64,000 nt of DNA from Hymenobacter amundsenii (GTDB taxonomy: Bacteria; Bacteroidota; Bacteroidia; Cytophagales; Hymenobacteraceae), in the NCBI RefSeq assembly GCF_002204745.1, contig NZ_NIRR01000011.1, positions 1-64,000 on the forward strand. Reading direction: 5' to 3'. The notes below the pieces were generated by a model, which saw nothing but the letters and a program-made list of their open reading frames with translations, had not been told where the DNA came from and searched no databases. Positions 16,387 through 25,777 of this stretch are shown here, in pieces. Position numbers and translations under genes: made by a program. Numbering within the stretch: position 1 is the stretch's first letter; every line of letters starts with the position of its first letter.

Positions 16387-16914
16387 ATGAAACACGCGAC
16401 CCTGCTGCTGGCGGCCTTGTTGGGCCTGAGCCAGTGCCGCAAGAAAGACCCTGACCCGCTCAGCCAGCTCCCGCCCGCCACCCAAACCGGGGCCAACACC
16501 TTCGGCTGCCTGCTCAATGGGCAGGCCTGGACACCCCAGGGCAATAGTGGTACGTCTAATTACAGCGTAGCCTATTGTTGCACGGCCGATGGAGGAGTGC
16601 TGGACATTGCCGTTTACCGTATCAACAGCGCAACGCAAGACTATCAACATATCATATTGTTTTCCAGACAATTAAATAAGACAGGTGCATACAATTTTAC
16701 TAATACAAACCAAACCAGTGCTAGTATTAATGACAGAAAAAATGGCTGCTATTTAGACAGTCAAGATGTTGGAGTATTTCACAAGGGGCAGTTGGTCATC
16801 ACTCGTTTTGATTTACAGGCTGGCATCATCGCCGGTACATTTGATTTTGTTCTGGCAAAACCAGGCTGCGATACTGTTAGAGTAACAAAAGGACGCTTCG
16901 ATAAGAAGCTGTAA
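16387..16914 (+). CDS. Small lipoprotein of unknown function (DUF6252-like)
   Basis: A 175-residue exported protein. The signal ends in LSQC (Cys17) followed by RKKDPDP, a typical lipoprotein start. The body begins NTFGCLLNGQAWTP, a pattern seen in small Bacteroidota lipoproteins of the DUF6252 type, and ends with a GTFDFVLAKPG strand. Four more cysteines (FGC, CC, GCY, PGC) could make disulfides. The first 150 bases have the GC-rich codon use of the neighbours, but from about 16600 onward the gene turns AT-rich, so it may be a mosaic. Function unknown; family placement is tentative. Confidence 0.6.
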   Translation: MKHATLLLAALLGLSQCRKKDPDPLSQLPPATQTGANTFGCLLNGQAWTPQGNSGTSNYSVAYCCTADGGVLDIAVYRINSATQDYQHIILFSRQLNKTGAYNFTNTNQTSASINDRKNGCYLDSQDVGVFHKGQLVITRFDLQAGIIAGTFDFVLAKPGCDTVRVTKGRFDKKL

Positions 16915-17078
16915 GTAATGCCGTTTTTTCTTTCAATCCCAGGCTGCGCACAATAGGCCGGGCCGTTAGCGGTCAACTGCGTTGAAGGAACCACTTCCCC
17001 CAGTTCTGTTGTAGCCTTAACACCGCCCGCCGGGCCGAAATTTGTATCTTTCCCAGGCCCGAAACGGGTGGCGAACCT

Positions 17079-20000
17079 ATGGTAGTGGAGCAAGACCCCG
17101 CGACGACCCGGGCTTTGGACGATGTGCTGGCCCGCCTCGATGCTTTTAAGCGCAAGTTTTATCTGAGCCTGCTGGTGCGCGGGGCCCTGGTGGCCGGCGG
17201 CCTGCTGCTGAGCCTGTTCCTGGTGTTCAACCTGCTCGAATACTTCCTGTATCTGCCCACCTGGGTGCGGGCCGGGTTGCTGTTCGGGTTCGTGGGGGGC
17301 ATGGTCTACGCCTTCGTGCGCTGGATCTGGCAGCCGCTGGCGGCCCTCACGCATTTGCGCCGGATGCTCAGCGACGAGCAGGCCGCCCGCCGGGTGGGCG
17401 AGCTGTTCCCCGACGTGCAGGACAAGCTGCTGAACGCCCTCCAGCTGCGCGGGCAGGCTCAGGAAAACGCCCTGTTGGCCGCCAGCCTGGAGCAACGGGC
17501 CGGGCAGCTGCGGGGCGTCGAGTTTTCGCAGGGTATTGATATCCAGCGCCAAACCAAGCCGCTGTGGAAGTATGTGGCCGTGCCCGCCGCCGTGGTGGCC
17601 GTGTTGCTGCTGGCTTACCCGGCCTTCTTCGTGCAGGGCACCGGCCGGATTCTCAATTACAACCAAAAGTACAGCCCGCCCGCGCCGTTCCGGTTCGTGG
17701 TCGAGAACAAGGACCTCACGGCTTTCAAGGGCGAGGATTTCAGCCTGAACGTGACGGTGGAGGGCGACGTGCTGCCCAACGAAATCAGCATTCAGTACGA
17801 GGGCAAGGAGCGCCGCCTGACCCGCGAAACCGGCAACCACTTTCGCTACGACTTCCGCCAGTTGCGCAGCAATGTGGCCTTCCAGCTCGAAGCAGCCGGG
17901 TTTTCATCCGCTGAATATGCCCTGAAGGTGAAGCAGCGGCCCAACCTGCGCGACTTTGCCGTGCGGGCCGTGTACCCGGCCTACCTGGGCCGGGCGGCCG
18001 AAACCATCCGCAACACCGGCAACCTCACCGTGCCCGAGGGCACGGCCCTCAGCTGGGAGTTCCAGACCGAGGCCACCGACCAACTCCAGCTCCAATTCCG
18101 CGACCCCGCCGAAACCGTGGCCGCCACGCCCGACGAGTCCGCCGCCGGCCAGTTCCGGGTGCGCCGCCGCGCCACCCGCTCCCAGAACTACGCGGTGCGC
18201 CTGCGCAATGCCGTGAGCCCCAATCGCGACCCGATTGAATATCAGCTGACGGTAATTGCGGATGCCGCGCCCGAAGTAACCCTCGAAAGCTTTCAGGACA
18301 CTACCGCCCGCCAGTTTCTGGCCCTGGGCGGCAACCTGCGCGACGACTACGGCTTCTCGCGCCTCCAGCTGCACTACCGCGTCCTCAGCAAGGCCCGGCC
18401 CAACGCTGCCTACCAGAGCCGGGCGCTGCCCCTGGGTGCGGGCCCCAGCCAGAGCTACGCCTACCAATGGGACGTGCGTAAGCTGAACCTGCTGCCCGGC
18501 GACCGACTCGAGTATTTCGTGCAGGTCTGGGACAACGATGGCGTGAATGGGGCCAAGCCGGCCCGCAGCCGCACCGCCGAGTTCCGGCTGCCCTCGCGCA
18601 CCGAGCAGCGCCAGCAGCTGGCCTCCCAGACCCAGGCCATGCAGAGCCAGATTAGCCAGGCAGCCAAGGAATCGAAGAAGCTGGAGCGCGAGCTGGCCAA
18701 GGCCGAAGACAAACTCAAGGTGAAGCGCGACCTCAACTTCCAGGACCGCAAGCAGCTCAAGGACATGCTCGACGAGAAGCAGCAGATGGACCAGGCCCTG
18801 GCCGACCTCAAGCGCCAGTTCGAGCAATTGCAGGAGCAGCAGAACCAGCTCGACCCGCAGAAGAACGAGGAGCTGGCCGAGAAGGCCAAGGAGCTGCAAA
18901 AGCTGATGGACGACCTGCTCGACCCCGAAACCAAGAAGCTCTACGAGGAGCTGCGCAAGCTGCTGGAGCAGCAGCAGGACCAGACCCAGCCCGAGATGCA
19001 GAAGCTGCTGCAACAGCTCGAAAACAAGGAAAACACCTTACAAAAGGAGTTGGAGCGGGCCCTCGAAATGTTCAAGCAGCTCCAGTTCGAGCAGAAGCAG
19101 GACCAGGCCCTCGAAAAGCTTCAGGAGCTGGCCCAGGAGCAGCAGAAGCTAGCCGAGCAAACCGAGAAGAACGACAAGCAGAACCCCGATAATAAGCTCA
19201 GCAACGACCAGCAGAAGGCTAAAAACGAGGAGCTAAAAAAGCAGCAGGCCGAAGAGCAACAGAAGTTCGAGGAGGTGAAGGAAGACCTCAAGGACTTAAA
19301 GGAAATGGACAAGCAGCTTGACGACCAGAACGGGGCCGACGAGATGAAGCAGGACCAGCAGCAGGTTGACGAGCAGCAGCAGGACAGCCAGCAGCAGCTG
19401 GGCAAAAACCAGAACAAGAAGGCCAGCCAAAGCCAAAGCCAGGCCGCCCAGAAGATGCAGCAGATGGCCCAGAAGATGCAGCAGCAGATGGAGCAGGAAG
19501 AGTCGGACGAGCAGCAGCAGAACATCGACGACCTGCGCGACATCCTCGAAAACCTGCTCAAGCTCAGCTTCGATGAGGAAAACCTGATGCAGCAGTTCCG
19601 GCAGGTCGACCAGAGCGACCCGCGCTTCGTGCAGCTCGGCCAGACCCAGCGCAAGCTCAAAGACGACGCCCGGGTGGTGCAGGATTCGTTGTATGCGCTG
19701 GCCAACCGCGTGTTCCAAATCAAGAGCTTCGTGACCCGGGAGGTGGGCGAAATGAACGGCCGCATGGACGAGGCCCTGGAACAGATAAAACAGCGCGACG
19801 TGAGCCGGGCCACCAGCTCGCAGCAGCAGGCCATGACCAGCATGAACAACCTGGCCCTGATGCTCAACGATGCCCTCCAGCAGATGCAGCAGCAGCAGCG
19901 CGAAGGCCAGCAGCAGCAACAAATGCAGGGCGGCGGCAAACCGGGCCGCAAGAAGAAAAAGGGCAGCTCGGCCGGCGAGGGCCAGATGGGCCGCATGCAG

Positions 20001-20516
20001 CAGCAGCTCAACCAGCAGATTCAGCAGCTCCAGCAGAGCGGCAAAACCGGCCGCGCCTTATCGGAGGAACTGGCCAAGCTGGCCGGCCAGCAGCAGATGC
20101 TGCGCCAGGCCATGCAGGAGTTGGAGCGGATGCAGCAAAAAACCGGCAGCGGCAAACCCGGTTCTAACAAGGACGGCCAGGGCCAGGATGGGGCCGGTGG
20201 CCTCGGCGACATCAAAAAAATGATGGAACAAACCGAAACCGACCTCGTAAACAAGCGGCTGACGGAGCAGACTGTTATGCGGCAGCGCCAAATCCTTACC
20301 CGTTTGCTGGAGGCTGAGAAATCGGCCCGGGAGCGGGACCAGGATGACAAGCGCGAAGCGCAGACGGCCCAGCAGCGTCCGGCGGTTTTTCCACCGGCAT
20401 TTCAGCAGTACAAACGCCAGCAAAACCGCCAGACGGAGCTACTACGTACGGTACCTCCGGCCCTCACCCCGTACTACCAACGCGAGGTGAGCGAATATTT
20501 CCAGAAAATCAAATAG
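17079..20516 (+). CDS. Large Gln-rich coiled-coil membrane protein (DUF4175 family)
   Basis: A 1145-residue protein. Two membrane segments lie at about residues 30-75 and a third at about 165-185 (YVAVPAAVVAVLLLAYPAFF). Residues about 190-500 are beta-rich, with Ig-like repeats probably in the periplasm. From about residue 505 to 900 the sequence is almost continuous charged and Gln-rich coiled coil (KKLERELAKAEDKLKVKRD and similar), followed by further Gln/Met-rich stretches with a basic GRKKKKG patch. This layout fits the DUF4175 family of Bacteroidota, whose role is not established. An anti-sigma-type ATPase follows after 53 bases and is probably co-transcribed. The low-complexity part gives long antisense open frames that are not genes. 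Confidence 0.8.
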   Translation: MVVEQDPATTRALDDVLARLDAFKRKFYLSLLVRGALVAGGLLLSLFLVFNLLEYFLYLPTWVRAGLLFGFVGGMVYAFVRWIWQPLAALTHLRRMLSDEQAARRVGELFPDVQDKLLNALQLRGQAQENALLAASLEQRAGQLRGVEFSQGIDIQRQTKPLWKYVAVPAAVVAVLLLAYPAFFVQGTGRILNYNQKYSPPAPFRFVVENKDLTAFKGEDFSLNVTVEGDVLPNEISIQYEGKERRLTRETGNHFRYDFRQLRSNVAFQLEAAGFSSAEYALKVKQRPNLRDFAVRAVYPAYLGRAAETIRNTGNLTVPEGTALSWEFQTEATDQLQLQFRDPAETVAATPDESAAGQFRVRRRATRSQNYAVRLRNAVSPNRDPIEYQLTVIADAAPEVTLESFQDTTARQFLALGGNLRDDYGFSRLQLHYRVLSKARPNAAYQSRALPLGAGPSQSYAYQWDVRKLNLLPGDRLEYFVQVWDNDGVNGAKPARSRTAEFRLPSRTEQRQQLASQTQAMQSQISQAAKESKKLERELAKAEDKLKVKRDLNFQDRKQLKDMLDEKQQMDQALADLKRQFEQLQEQQNQLDPQKNEELAEKAKELQKLMDDLLDPETKKLYEELRKLLEQQQDQTQPEMQKLLQQLENKENTLQKELERALEMFKQLQFEQKQDQALEKLQELAQEQQKLAEQTEKNDKQNPDNKLSNDQQKAKNEELKKQQAEEQQKFEEVKEDLKDLKEMDKQLDDQNGADEMKQDQQQVDEQQQDSQQQLGKNQNKKASQSQSQAAQKMQQMAQKMQQQMEQEESDEQQQNIDDLRDILENLLKLSFDEENLMQQFRQVDQSDPRFVQLGQTQRKLKDDARVVQDSLYALANRVFQIKSFVTREVGEMNGRMDEALEQIKQRDVSRATSSQQQAMTSMNNLALMLNDALQQMQQQQREGQQQQQMQGGGKPGRKKKKGSSAGEGQMGRMQQQLNQQIQQLQQSGKTGRALSEELAKLAGQQQMLRQAMQELERMQQKTGSGKPGSNKDGQGQDGAGGLGDIKKMMEQTETDLVNKRLTEQTVMRQRQILTRLLEAEKSARERDQDDKREAQTAQQRPAVFPPAFQQYKRQQNRQTELLRTVPPALTPYYQREVSEYFQKIK

Positions 20517-20569
20517 CATTACGCTAATTTTACCCCTCTTACCCGCCGCTCTCTTCTTTTTCCGCCTAT

Positions 20570-21034
20570 ATGAAGCAGGTCAAAATACAGATTCCCTCGT
20601 TGGTTGAAAATATCCGTGTCGTAGAAAGCTTTATCGACAATTCTAAGGACACCTTTCAAATCGACGATGACATCTACGGTAACATCATGGTGGCCGTCAC
20701 CGAGGCCGTCAATAATGCCATCCGCCACGGCAATAAATTCAACAAGGACAAAAACGTATTCCTGGGCCTGCTCGTGGAGCCCGACTGGGTGAAGTTTGAA
20801 ATTGAGGACGAGGGCGCGGGCTTCGACTACGAAAACCTGCTCGACCCGACGGCTCCCGAGAATATCGAGAGCCCCGGCGGCCGCGGCATCTTCCTCATCC
20901 GTCACCTCGCCGACGAAGTGGAGTTCAACAAGGACGGTCGCCACGTGCTGCTGACCTTCCTGCTGCCCGCAGCACCGTCTTCCGAGTCGGAGCAGCAAGC
21001 GGCCGTCAACGGTGCCGAAACAGCGGTCCGCTAA
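20570..21034 (+). CDS. Anti-sigma-factor-type serine kinase (HATPase, RsbW/SpoIIAB-like)
   Basis: A 154-residue soluble protein consisting of one GHKL ATPase domain. The N-box reads EAVNNAIRHGN, the G1 box DEGAGFDYEN, and the G2 region GGRGIFLIRH. Proteins of this size bind ATP and either phosphorylate an anti-sigma antagonist or sequester a sigma factor. No partner sigma or STAS gene lies beside it, although two STAS-like proteins are encoded elsewhere in the window. Its place between the DUF4175 gene and ybeY suggests one plus-strand transcript. The C-terminal Ala/Ser/Glu tail looks flexible. Confidence 0.85.
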   Translation: MKQVKIQIPSLVENIRVVESFIDNSKDTFQIDDDIYGNIMVAVTEAVNNAIRHGNKFNKDKNVFLGLLVEPDWVKFEIEDEGAGFDYENLLDPTAPENIESPGGRGIFLIRHLADEVEFNKDGRHVLLTFLLPAAPSSESEQQAAVNGAETAVR

Positions 21035-21097
21035 CGACTGCCCGCCGGCTTCGCTTTTTCTTTGGCTGATTTTTGCTGTTGACCTTTGCCTGCTGCC

Positions 21098-21580
21098 ATG
21101 AGCGACCTGCCCACCGAGTACGATAACCTGGAAGAGGATGGCCCCGGGGGCGAAAGCCACGGCATCGAGTTTTTGGTAGAAGAAGTGGAGTTCGAGCTCG
21201 ACGACGCCCGCGACCTGACCTCCTGGATTGAGCGCGTGGCCGAAGTGCACGAGCATGAAATCGTGCAGCTCACCTATATCTTTTGCTCCGACGAGTACCT
21301 GCACAAGGTAAACGTGGAGTACCTCGACCACGACACGTACACCGACGTCATTACCTTCGATAACGCCGACGACGCCGACATTCTGGAAGGCGACATTTTC
21401 ATTTCCGTGGAGCGGGTGCGCGAAAATGCCGCTGTCCACGGAGTCAGCTTCCGCGACGAGTTGCACCGCGTCATGATCCATGGCGTGCTGCATTTGCTCG
21501 GCTATGCCGACAAAGACCTGCTCAGCCAGACGGCCATGCGCAAGAAAGAGGACGACTGCCTGTTGCTGCGTACGTTTTAG
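21098..21580 (+). CDS. ybeY: Endoribonuclease YbeY, rRNA maturation factor
   Basis: A 160-residue zinc-dependent RNase for 16S rRNA 3-prime maturation and ribosome quality control. The core TYTDVITFDN and GDIFISVERV strands are typical. The zinc motif reads HGVLHLLGYAD: His128 and His132 are present, but the third ligand, usually His in HxxxHxxGYxH, is Asp138. I believe Asp here is usual in Bacteroidota members, so it need not mean inactivity. I start at ATG (MSDLPTEY); a TTG four codons upstream is less likely. An acidic N-terminal extension of about 15 residues is present. Confidence 0.92.
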   Translation: MSDLPTEYDNLEEDGPGGESHGIEFLVEEVEFELDDARDLTSWIERVAEVHEHEIVQLTYIFCSDEYLHKVNVEYLDHDTYTDVITFDNADDADILEGDIFISVERVRENAAVHGVSFRDELHRVMIHGVLHLLGYADKDLLSQTAMRKKEDDCLLLRTF

Positions 21581-21607
21581 GCTGCTGCTGCCGCCCATAT
21601 TCTTAGA

Positions 21608-21637
21608 AACGCCCGCCGCACCGGCGGGCGTTTTTTC
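21608..21637 (+). terminator. Rho-independent terminator after ybeY
   Basis: AACGCCCGCC and GGCGGGCGTT form the stem, followed by six T in all. It sits about 30 bases after the stop. Confidence 0.9.
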
Positions 21638-21678
21638 GTTCGGCAGGTCGTTCCTTACCGATTCATTATCATCGTGCT

Positions 21679-22398
21679 ATGTCCGCTACTTCCAAGCCTA
21701 TGCTCATTATTCCCGGCGAGGCCCTCGATTTTTACCTGAGCCAAGGGTACTACCGGATGCACCAGGACCTGTTCACGTGTCAGTTTTTGCCTATTGAGGA
21801 TAACCTGTATACGGTGCACTGGCTGCGTTTGGTGCTAGCCGAGGTGGCGCTCGGGCCCACCCAGCGCCGGCTGCTGCGTCTCAACAACGAGCGGTTTGAA
21901 GTACACCGGCAACCCTTCCGGCTCACGGCCGAACTGGAGGAGCTTTACGCCCGCTACTACCAAAGCATCAGCTTCGATGCCCCCGAAACCGTGGAGGCGT
22001 TCCTGCTGGGCGGCACTACCCACAACGTGTTCCAGACTGAGGTGCTGGAAGTGCGCGACCAGGGCCGGCTGGTGGCGGCCGGCATCTTCGACCCCGGCAC
22101 CCGCACGTTGGCTGGCATCATGAACTTCTACGACCCCGACTACCACCGCCACAGCCTGGGCAAGTACCTGATGCTGCTGAAAGTGGAGTACGCCCGCCGC
22201 CAGGGTTTCACGCACTATTACCCCGGTTACTTGGTGCACAACTATCCCAAATTCGACTACAAGCTGTTCCCATGCCGGGCCGCGACGCAGGTATACGATG
22301 CCCTGGCGGGCCAGTGGCAGCCGTTCTCCTGGGATACCGTGCACCGGCAAGCAGCTGATTTGCTGGGTGGTTGGAATGATATGGACTTACCCGAGTAG
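21679..22398 (+). CDS. Arginyl-tRNA--protein transferase-like (ATE/Bpt-type) acyltransferase
   Basis: A 239-residue protein of the GNAT-like fold found in aminoacyl-tRNA protein transferases. The start region ([19 protein letters not shown]) resembles the N-domain of ATE/Bpt proteins. The C-terminal part has [20 protein letters not shown] and [19 protein letters not shown], close to the YYLGYYI-PKMxYK signature of that family. If active it would add an amino acid to the N-terminus of target proteins and mark them for ClpAP-type degradation. The canonical N-terminal Cys cluster is not evident. A plain acetyltransferase is the alternative. Terminator before and promoter motif after suggest its own transcript. 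Confidence 0.6.
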   Translation: MSATSKPMLIIPGEALDFYLSQGYYRMHQDLFTCQFLPIEDNLYTVHWLRLVLAEVALGPTQRRLLRLNNERFEVHRQPFRLTAELEELYARYYQSISFDAPETVEAFLLGGTTHNVFQTEVLEVRDQGRLVAAGIFDPGTRTLAGIMNFYDPDYHRHSLGKYLMLLKVEYARRQGFTHYYPGYLVHNYPKFDYKLFPCRAATQVYDALAGQWQPFSWDTVHRQAADLLGGWNDMDLPE

Positions 22399-22423
22399 GA
22401 GCTGGCTTAACGTTCGGGCTGCG

Positions 22424-22431
22424 TATCTTTG
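22424..22431 (+). promoter_or_regulatory. -7 element TATCTTTG upstream of mnmG
   Basis: A full TAnnTTTG match lies about 150 bases before the mnmG start. No clear -33 TTG stands at the expected distance, so this is a candidate only. Confidence 0.35.
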
Positions 22432-22580
22432 GGGCATTTAGGGCGAAGCGCGACTTTGCCCCGGGCCAGGCCGGAACGCTTGGCCATTCCCGACTGTTGC
22501 TTCCAGCACCCGTCACCGCTTTTACTTGGCTGGAACGCCGCACGCCTCATAAGGGCGCGGCGCTTCGCCTCCCCTCCGCC

Positions 22581-24446
22581 ATGCAGCAAGAAGATTACGA
22601 CGTTATTGTAGTAGGCGCGGGCCACGCCGGCTGCGAAGCCGCCGCCGCCGCCGCCAACCTGGGCTCCAAAGTCCTGCTCGTCACGATGAACATGAACACC
22701 ATCGCCCAGATGTCGTGCAACCCGGCCATGGGCGGCGTGGCCAAGGGCCAGATCGTGCGCGAGGTGGATGCGTTGGGCGGCCAGTCGGGCATCATCACCG
22801 ACAAAACCATGATCCAGTTCCGGATGCTGAACCGCTCCAAGGGCCCCGCCATGTGGAGCCCGCGGGCGCAATCGGACCGAATGCGCTTCGCCGAGGAGTG
22901 GCGCCTGACGCTGGAGCAAACCCCTAATGTTGACTTCTGGCAGGAGGCCGTAACGGGCCTGCTGGTGGAAGACGGCGTGTGCGTGGGCGTGAAAACCCAG
23001 CTCGGCATCGCGTTTCGGGGCAAGTCGGTGGTGCTTACCAACGGCACTTTCCTGAACGGGCTCATCCACATCGGCGAAAAGCAATTCGGCGGCGGCCGGG
23101 CGGCCGAAAAGGGGAGCACCGGCCTCACCGAGCAGCTCCTGGAACTGGGCTTCGAGGCGGGCCGCATGAAAACCGGCACCCCACCCCGGGTAGATGGCCG
23201 CAGCCTCGACTACAGCAAAATGGAAGCCCAGCCCGGCGACGAAGTACCCGGCAAGTTCAGCTACCTCGACACGCCCGAGCTGCCCAAGCAGCGCCCATGC
23301 TACATCACCTACACCAACCCCGAGGTCCACGAAATTCTGAAAGAGGGCTTCGAGAAGTCGCCCATGTTCCAGGGCCGCATTAAGGGCCTGGGGCCGCGCT
23401 ATTGCCCCAGCGTGGAGGACAAAATCAACCGCTTCGCCGACAAGGACCGCCACCAGATTTTTGTGGAGCCCGAGGGCTGGAGCACAGTGGAGGTGTACGT
23501 GAACGGCTTTTCGAGCAGCCTGCCCGAAGACGTGCAGTACCGCGCCCTGCGTAAAATTGCCGGCTTCGAGAATGCCAAGATGTTCCGCCCTGGCTACGCC
23601 ATCGAGTACGACTTCTTTCCGCCCACCCAGCTGCACCTCACGCTGGAAACCAAGCGGGTCGAGAGCCTCTATTTCGCGGGCCAGATCAATGGCACCACCG
23701 GCTACGAGGAAGCCGCCTGCCAGGGCCTGATGGCCGGCATCAACGCCCACCGCAAGGTGCACGGCCTGTCCCCGTTCGTGCTTTCGCGCAGCGAGGCCTA
23801 TATCGGTGTGCTCATTGATGACCTCGTGAACAAGGGCACCGACGAGCCCTACCGCATGTTCACGAGCCGCGCCGAGCACCGCCTGCTCCTGCGCCAGGAC
23901 AACGCCGACTTACGCCTGACGCCGTTGGGTTACGAACTGGGGCTGGCTTCAGAAGAGCGGATGCAGCGGGTACGCGAGAAGGAGCAGCAGACCCAGGCCG
24001 TGGCCAAGCTGCTGAAGAACTTCGGCATCGAACCCGGCGAAATCAACGGATGGCTCACCGAAATCGGCTCGGCTGAAATCAGTGAGAAAACCCGGGCCGT
24101 AAACCTGCTGCGCCGTCCTGGCATTGAGCTGCCGGCCCTGGCCCGGGTGCTGCCCGGCCTCACGCTGGCCCTCGCGCCCTACCGCCCCGATGCGCTGGAG
24201 CAGGCCGAGATTCTGGTGAAATACGAAGCCTACCTGGAGAAGGAGCACCAGCAGGCGGCCCGCATGCAGGAGCTGGAAAACTTCATCATCCAGGGCCGCC
24301 TCGACTACCAGGCCATGCCCGCCCTCTCGCACGAAGCCCGCGAAAAGCTGCTCAAGATCCAGCCCGAAACCTTAGGCCAGGCCAGCCGCATCAGCGGCGT
24401 ATCGCCGGCCGACGTATCGGTGCTGATGGTGTATTTGGGGCGATAA
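22581..24446 (+). CDS. mnmG: tRNA uridine-5-carboxymethylaminomethyl modification enzyme MnmG (GidA)
   Basis: A 621-residue FAD-dependent enzyme that, with MnmE, modifies the wobble uridine of several tRNAs in the cytoplasm. The dinucleotide-binding motif is [15 protein letters not shown] at the N-terminus. The downstream hallmarks are [43 protein letters not shown] and the [16 protein letters not shown] block. The C-terminal helical domain that binds tRNA and MnmE is full length. I start at the ATG giving MQQEDYDV; the open frame extends 28 codons upstream with no similarity. mnmG (gidA) often lies near the replication origin in bacteria, which fits the DnaA-box cluster 3.2 kb downstream. 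Confidence 0.97.
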   Translation: MQQEDYDVIVVGAGHAGCEAAAAAANLGSKVLLVTMNMNTIAQMSCNPAMGGVAKGQIVREVDALGGQSGIITDKTMIQFRMLNRSKGPAMWSPRAQSDRMRFAEEWRLTLEQTPNVDFWQEAVTGLLVEDGVCVGVKTQLGIAFRGKSVVLTNGTFLNGLIHIGEKQFGGGRAAEKGSTGLTEQLLELGFEAGRMKTGTPPRVDGRSLDYSKMEAQPGDEVPGKFSYLDTPELPKQRPCYITYTNPEVHEILKEGFEKSPMFQGRIKGLGPRYCPSVEDKINRFADKDRHQIFVEPEGWSTVEVYVNGFSSSLPEDVQYRALRKIAGFENAKMFRPGYAIEYDFFPPTQLHLTLETKRVESLYFAGQINGTTGYEEAACQGLMAGINAHRKVHGLSPFVLSRSEAYIGVLIDDLVNKGTDEPYRMFTSRAEHRLLLRQDNADLRLTPLGYELGLASEERMQRVREKEQQTQAVAKLLKNFGIEPGEINGWLTEIGSAEISEKTRAVNLLRRPGIELPALARVLPGLTLALAPYRPDALEQAEILVKYEAYLEKEHQQAARMQELENFIIQGRLDYQAMPALSHEAREKLLKIQPETLGQASRISGVSPADVSVLMVYLGR

Positions 24447-24466
24447 TTTCGCGTGGGCAAAGCTGG

Positions 24467-24516
24467 AAGAAAGAACGGTCATGCTGCGCCTTCGCGCAGC
24501 ATGACCGTTCTTTCTT
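24467..24516. repeat. Palindromic repeat, GTCATGCTG family (also possible terminator)
   Basis: A 50-base, almost perfect palindrome: AAGAAAGAACGGTCATGCTG with its complement ending CCGTTCTTTCTT. The core is shared with the repeats at 7683-7799 and 47505-47559. It lies 20 bases after the mnmG stop and could end its transcript. Confidence 0.8.
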
Positions 24517-24670
24517 CAGCCGTTCTTAATCAAGTTCCTCAACCGGCCGCCGTTTCTTTCCGATTCGGCGGCCGTTTTGGTTTTGTACCTTCGCCTTACG
24601 GCTGGCGGCTGGCTGTTCGAAATAGCCCGGTCGTGGCAATTAGCACAATCAATATAATCAGCGAGAATCT

Positions 24671-25561
24671 GTGGTTTACGAACGGTTGGACAAGTGCCCG
24701 GTGTGCGGCAAAACGGAGTTTCGCAACAAGCTGGTGGTCGAGGATAAGTCGGTGAGCGGGGAGAGTTTCGCCATTCAGCAGTGCGAAGCCTGCACGTTCC
24801 AGTTCACCAACCCCCGGCCCGACGCCGCCCACATCGGCCGTTACTACGAGTCGGACGAGTACGTGTCGCACAACAGCGGGGCGGGCGGCATCATCAACCA
24901 GGCTTATAAAGTGGCGCGGGTGTTCACCATGCGCCGCAAGGTGGGCCTGTTGAATAAGCTGGCCACCAAGGGCAAATTGTTCGACTATGGCTGCGGGACG
25001 GGCCACTTCCTGGCCGCGGCCCAGGCCGATGGTTGGCAGGTAGCCGGCTGGGAGCCCAACGCCCGGGCCCGTGAAGAGGCCAGCCGCCGCGTGGGCCAGC
25101 CCATTGGCGTGGCCGGGCTCATCGATTTTCAGGCCGGCTCCTTCGATGCCATTACGCTCTGGCACGTCCTCGAACACGTTCATGAGCTGAACGATACCCT
25201 CCAGCAACTCATGCGGCTATTAAAGCCTGGCGGTACGCTCATCATTGCTGTGCCCAACGTGGAAAGCCTCGACGCCCAGCACTATCGCCAGGACTGGGCC
25301 GCCTACGATGTGCCCCGCCACCTCTATCATTTCAGCCCCAAAACCATGCGTCAGCTGCTTAAAAAGCACAAAATGCAGGTAACGGAGGTTCTGCCGATGC
25401 CCCTGGATGCCTACTACGTGAGCATGCTCAGCGAGAAGCACCGCGCCGAACGGGGCGGCGGAATGCTGACGGTGCTCAAAGCCGGTTACCAATCGAACCA
25501 GTACGCCGCCCGCCATGAGGGCCAGTACAGCAGCCTGATTTACGTGGCCCGCCAGCGCTAG
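24671..25561 (+). CDS. Class I SAM-dependent methyltransferase with N-terminal zinc ribbon
   Basis: A 296-residue enzyme. The N-terminus has two CxxC pairs (CPVCG near residue 9 and CEAC near 38), making a rubredoxin-type zinc knuckle. The SAM domain shows FDYGCGTGHFL (motif I), then ITLWHVLEHV and LKPGGTLIIAVPN. This two-part layout is common in sugar or small-molecule methyltransferases of Bacteroidota; the substrate cannot be read. The start is a GTG (VYERLDKCPVC), since an in-frame stop lies just upstream and no ATG precedes the first CxxC. An acidic/basic tail ends YVARQR. A TACCTTCG element about 80 bases upstream resembles a -7 box. Confidence 0.8.
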   Translation: MVYERLDKCPVCGKTEFRNKLVVEDKSVSGESFAIQQCEACTFQFTNPRPDAAHIGRYYESDEYVSHNSGAGGIINQAYKVARVFTMRRKVGLLNKLATKGKLFDYGCGTGHFLAAAQADGWQVAGWEPNARAREEASRRVGQPIGVAGLIDFQAGSFDAITLWHVLEHVHELNDTLQQLMRLLKPGGTLIIAVPNVESLDAQHYRQDWAAYDVPRHLYHFSPKTMRQLLKKHKMQVTEVLPMPLDAYYVSMLSEKHRAERGGGMLTVLKAGYQSNQYAARHEGQYSSLIYVARQR

Positions 25562-25777
25562 CCGGTGGGGTAGGGGAGAGGCTGGCGGGCTTGCCAACAA
25601 GCGATTGGGGTTTCGGCCGGCACCGGCAAACCCTCGGCGGACTTGGCCAGGCACGACGAGGGCTATACCAGTTTTGGGGCCGGGCTGCGTTAGGTGGTGT
25701 ACCTTCGAACTCCGATAAACGCCTCCTCCCAAACGAACTCGCGCGGGTAGGGGGCGGCCCTGAAACCCGTTTCCCCG

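Noticed and set aside
19121..20011. Cys/Ser-rich minus-strand frames opposite the DUF4175 gene
   Set aside because: They are reflections of the CAG/GAG-rich coiled-coil coding sequence.
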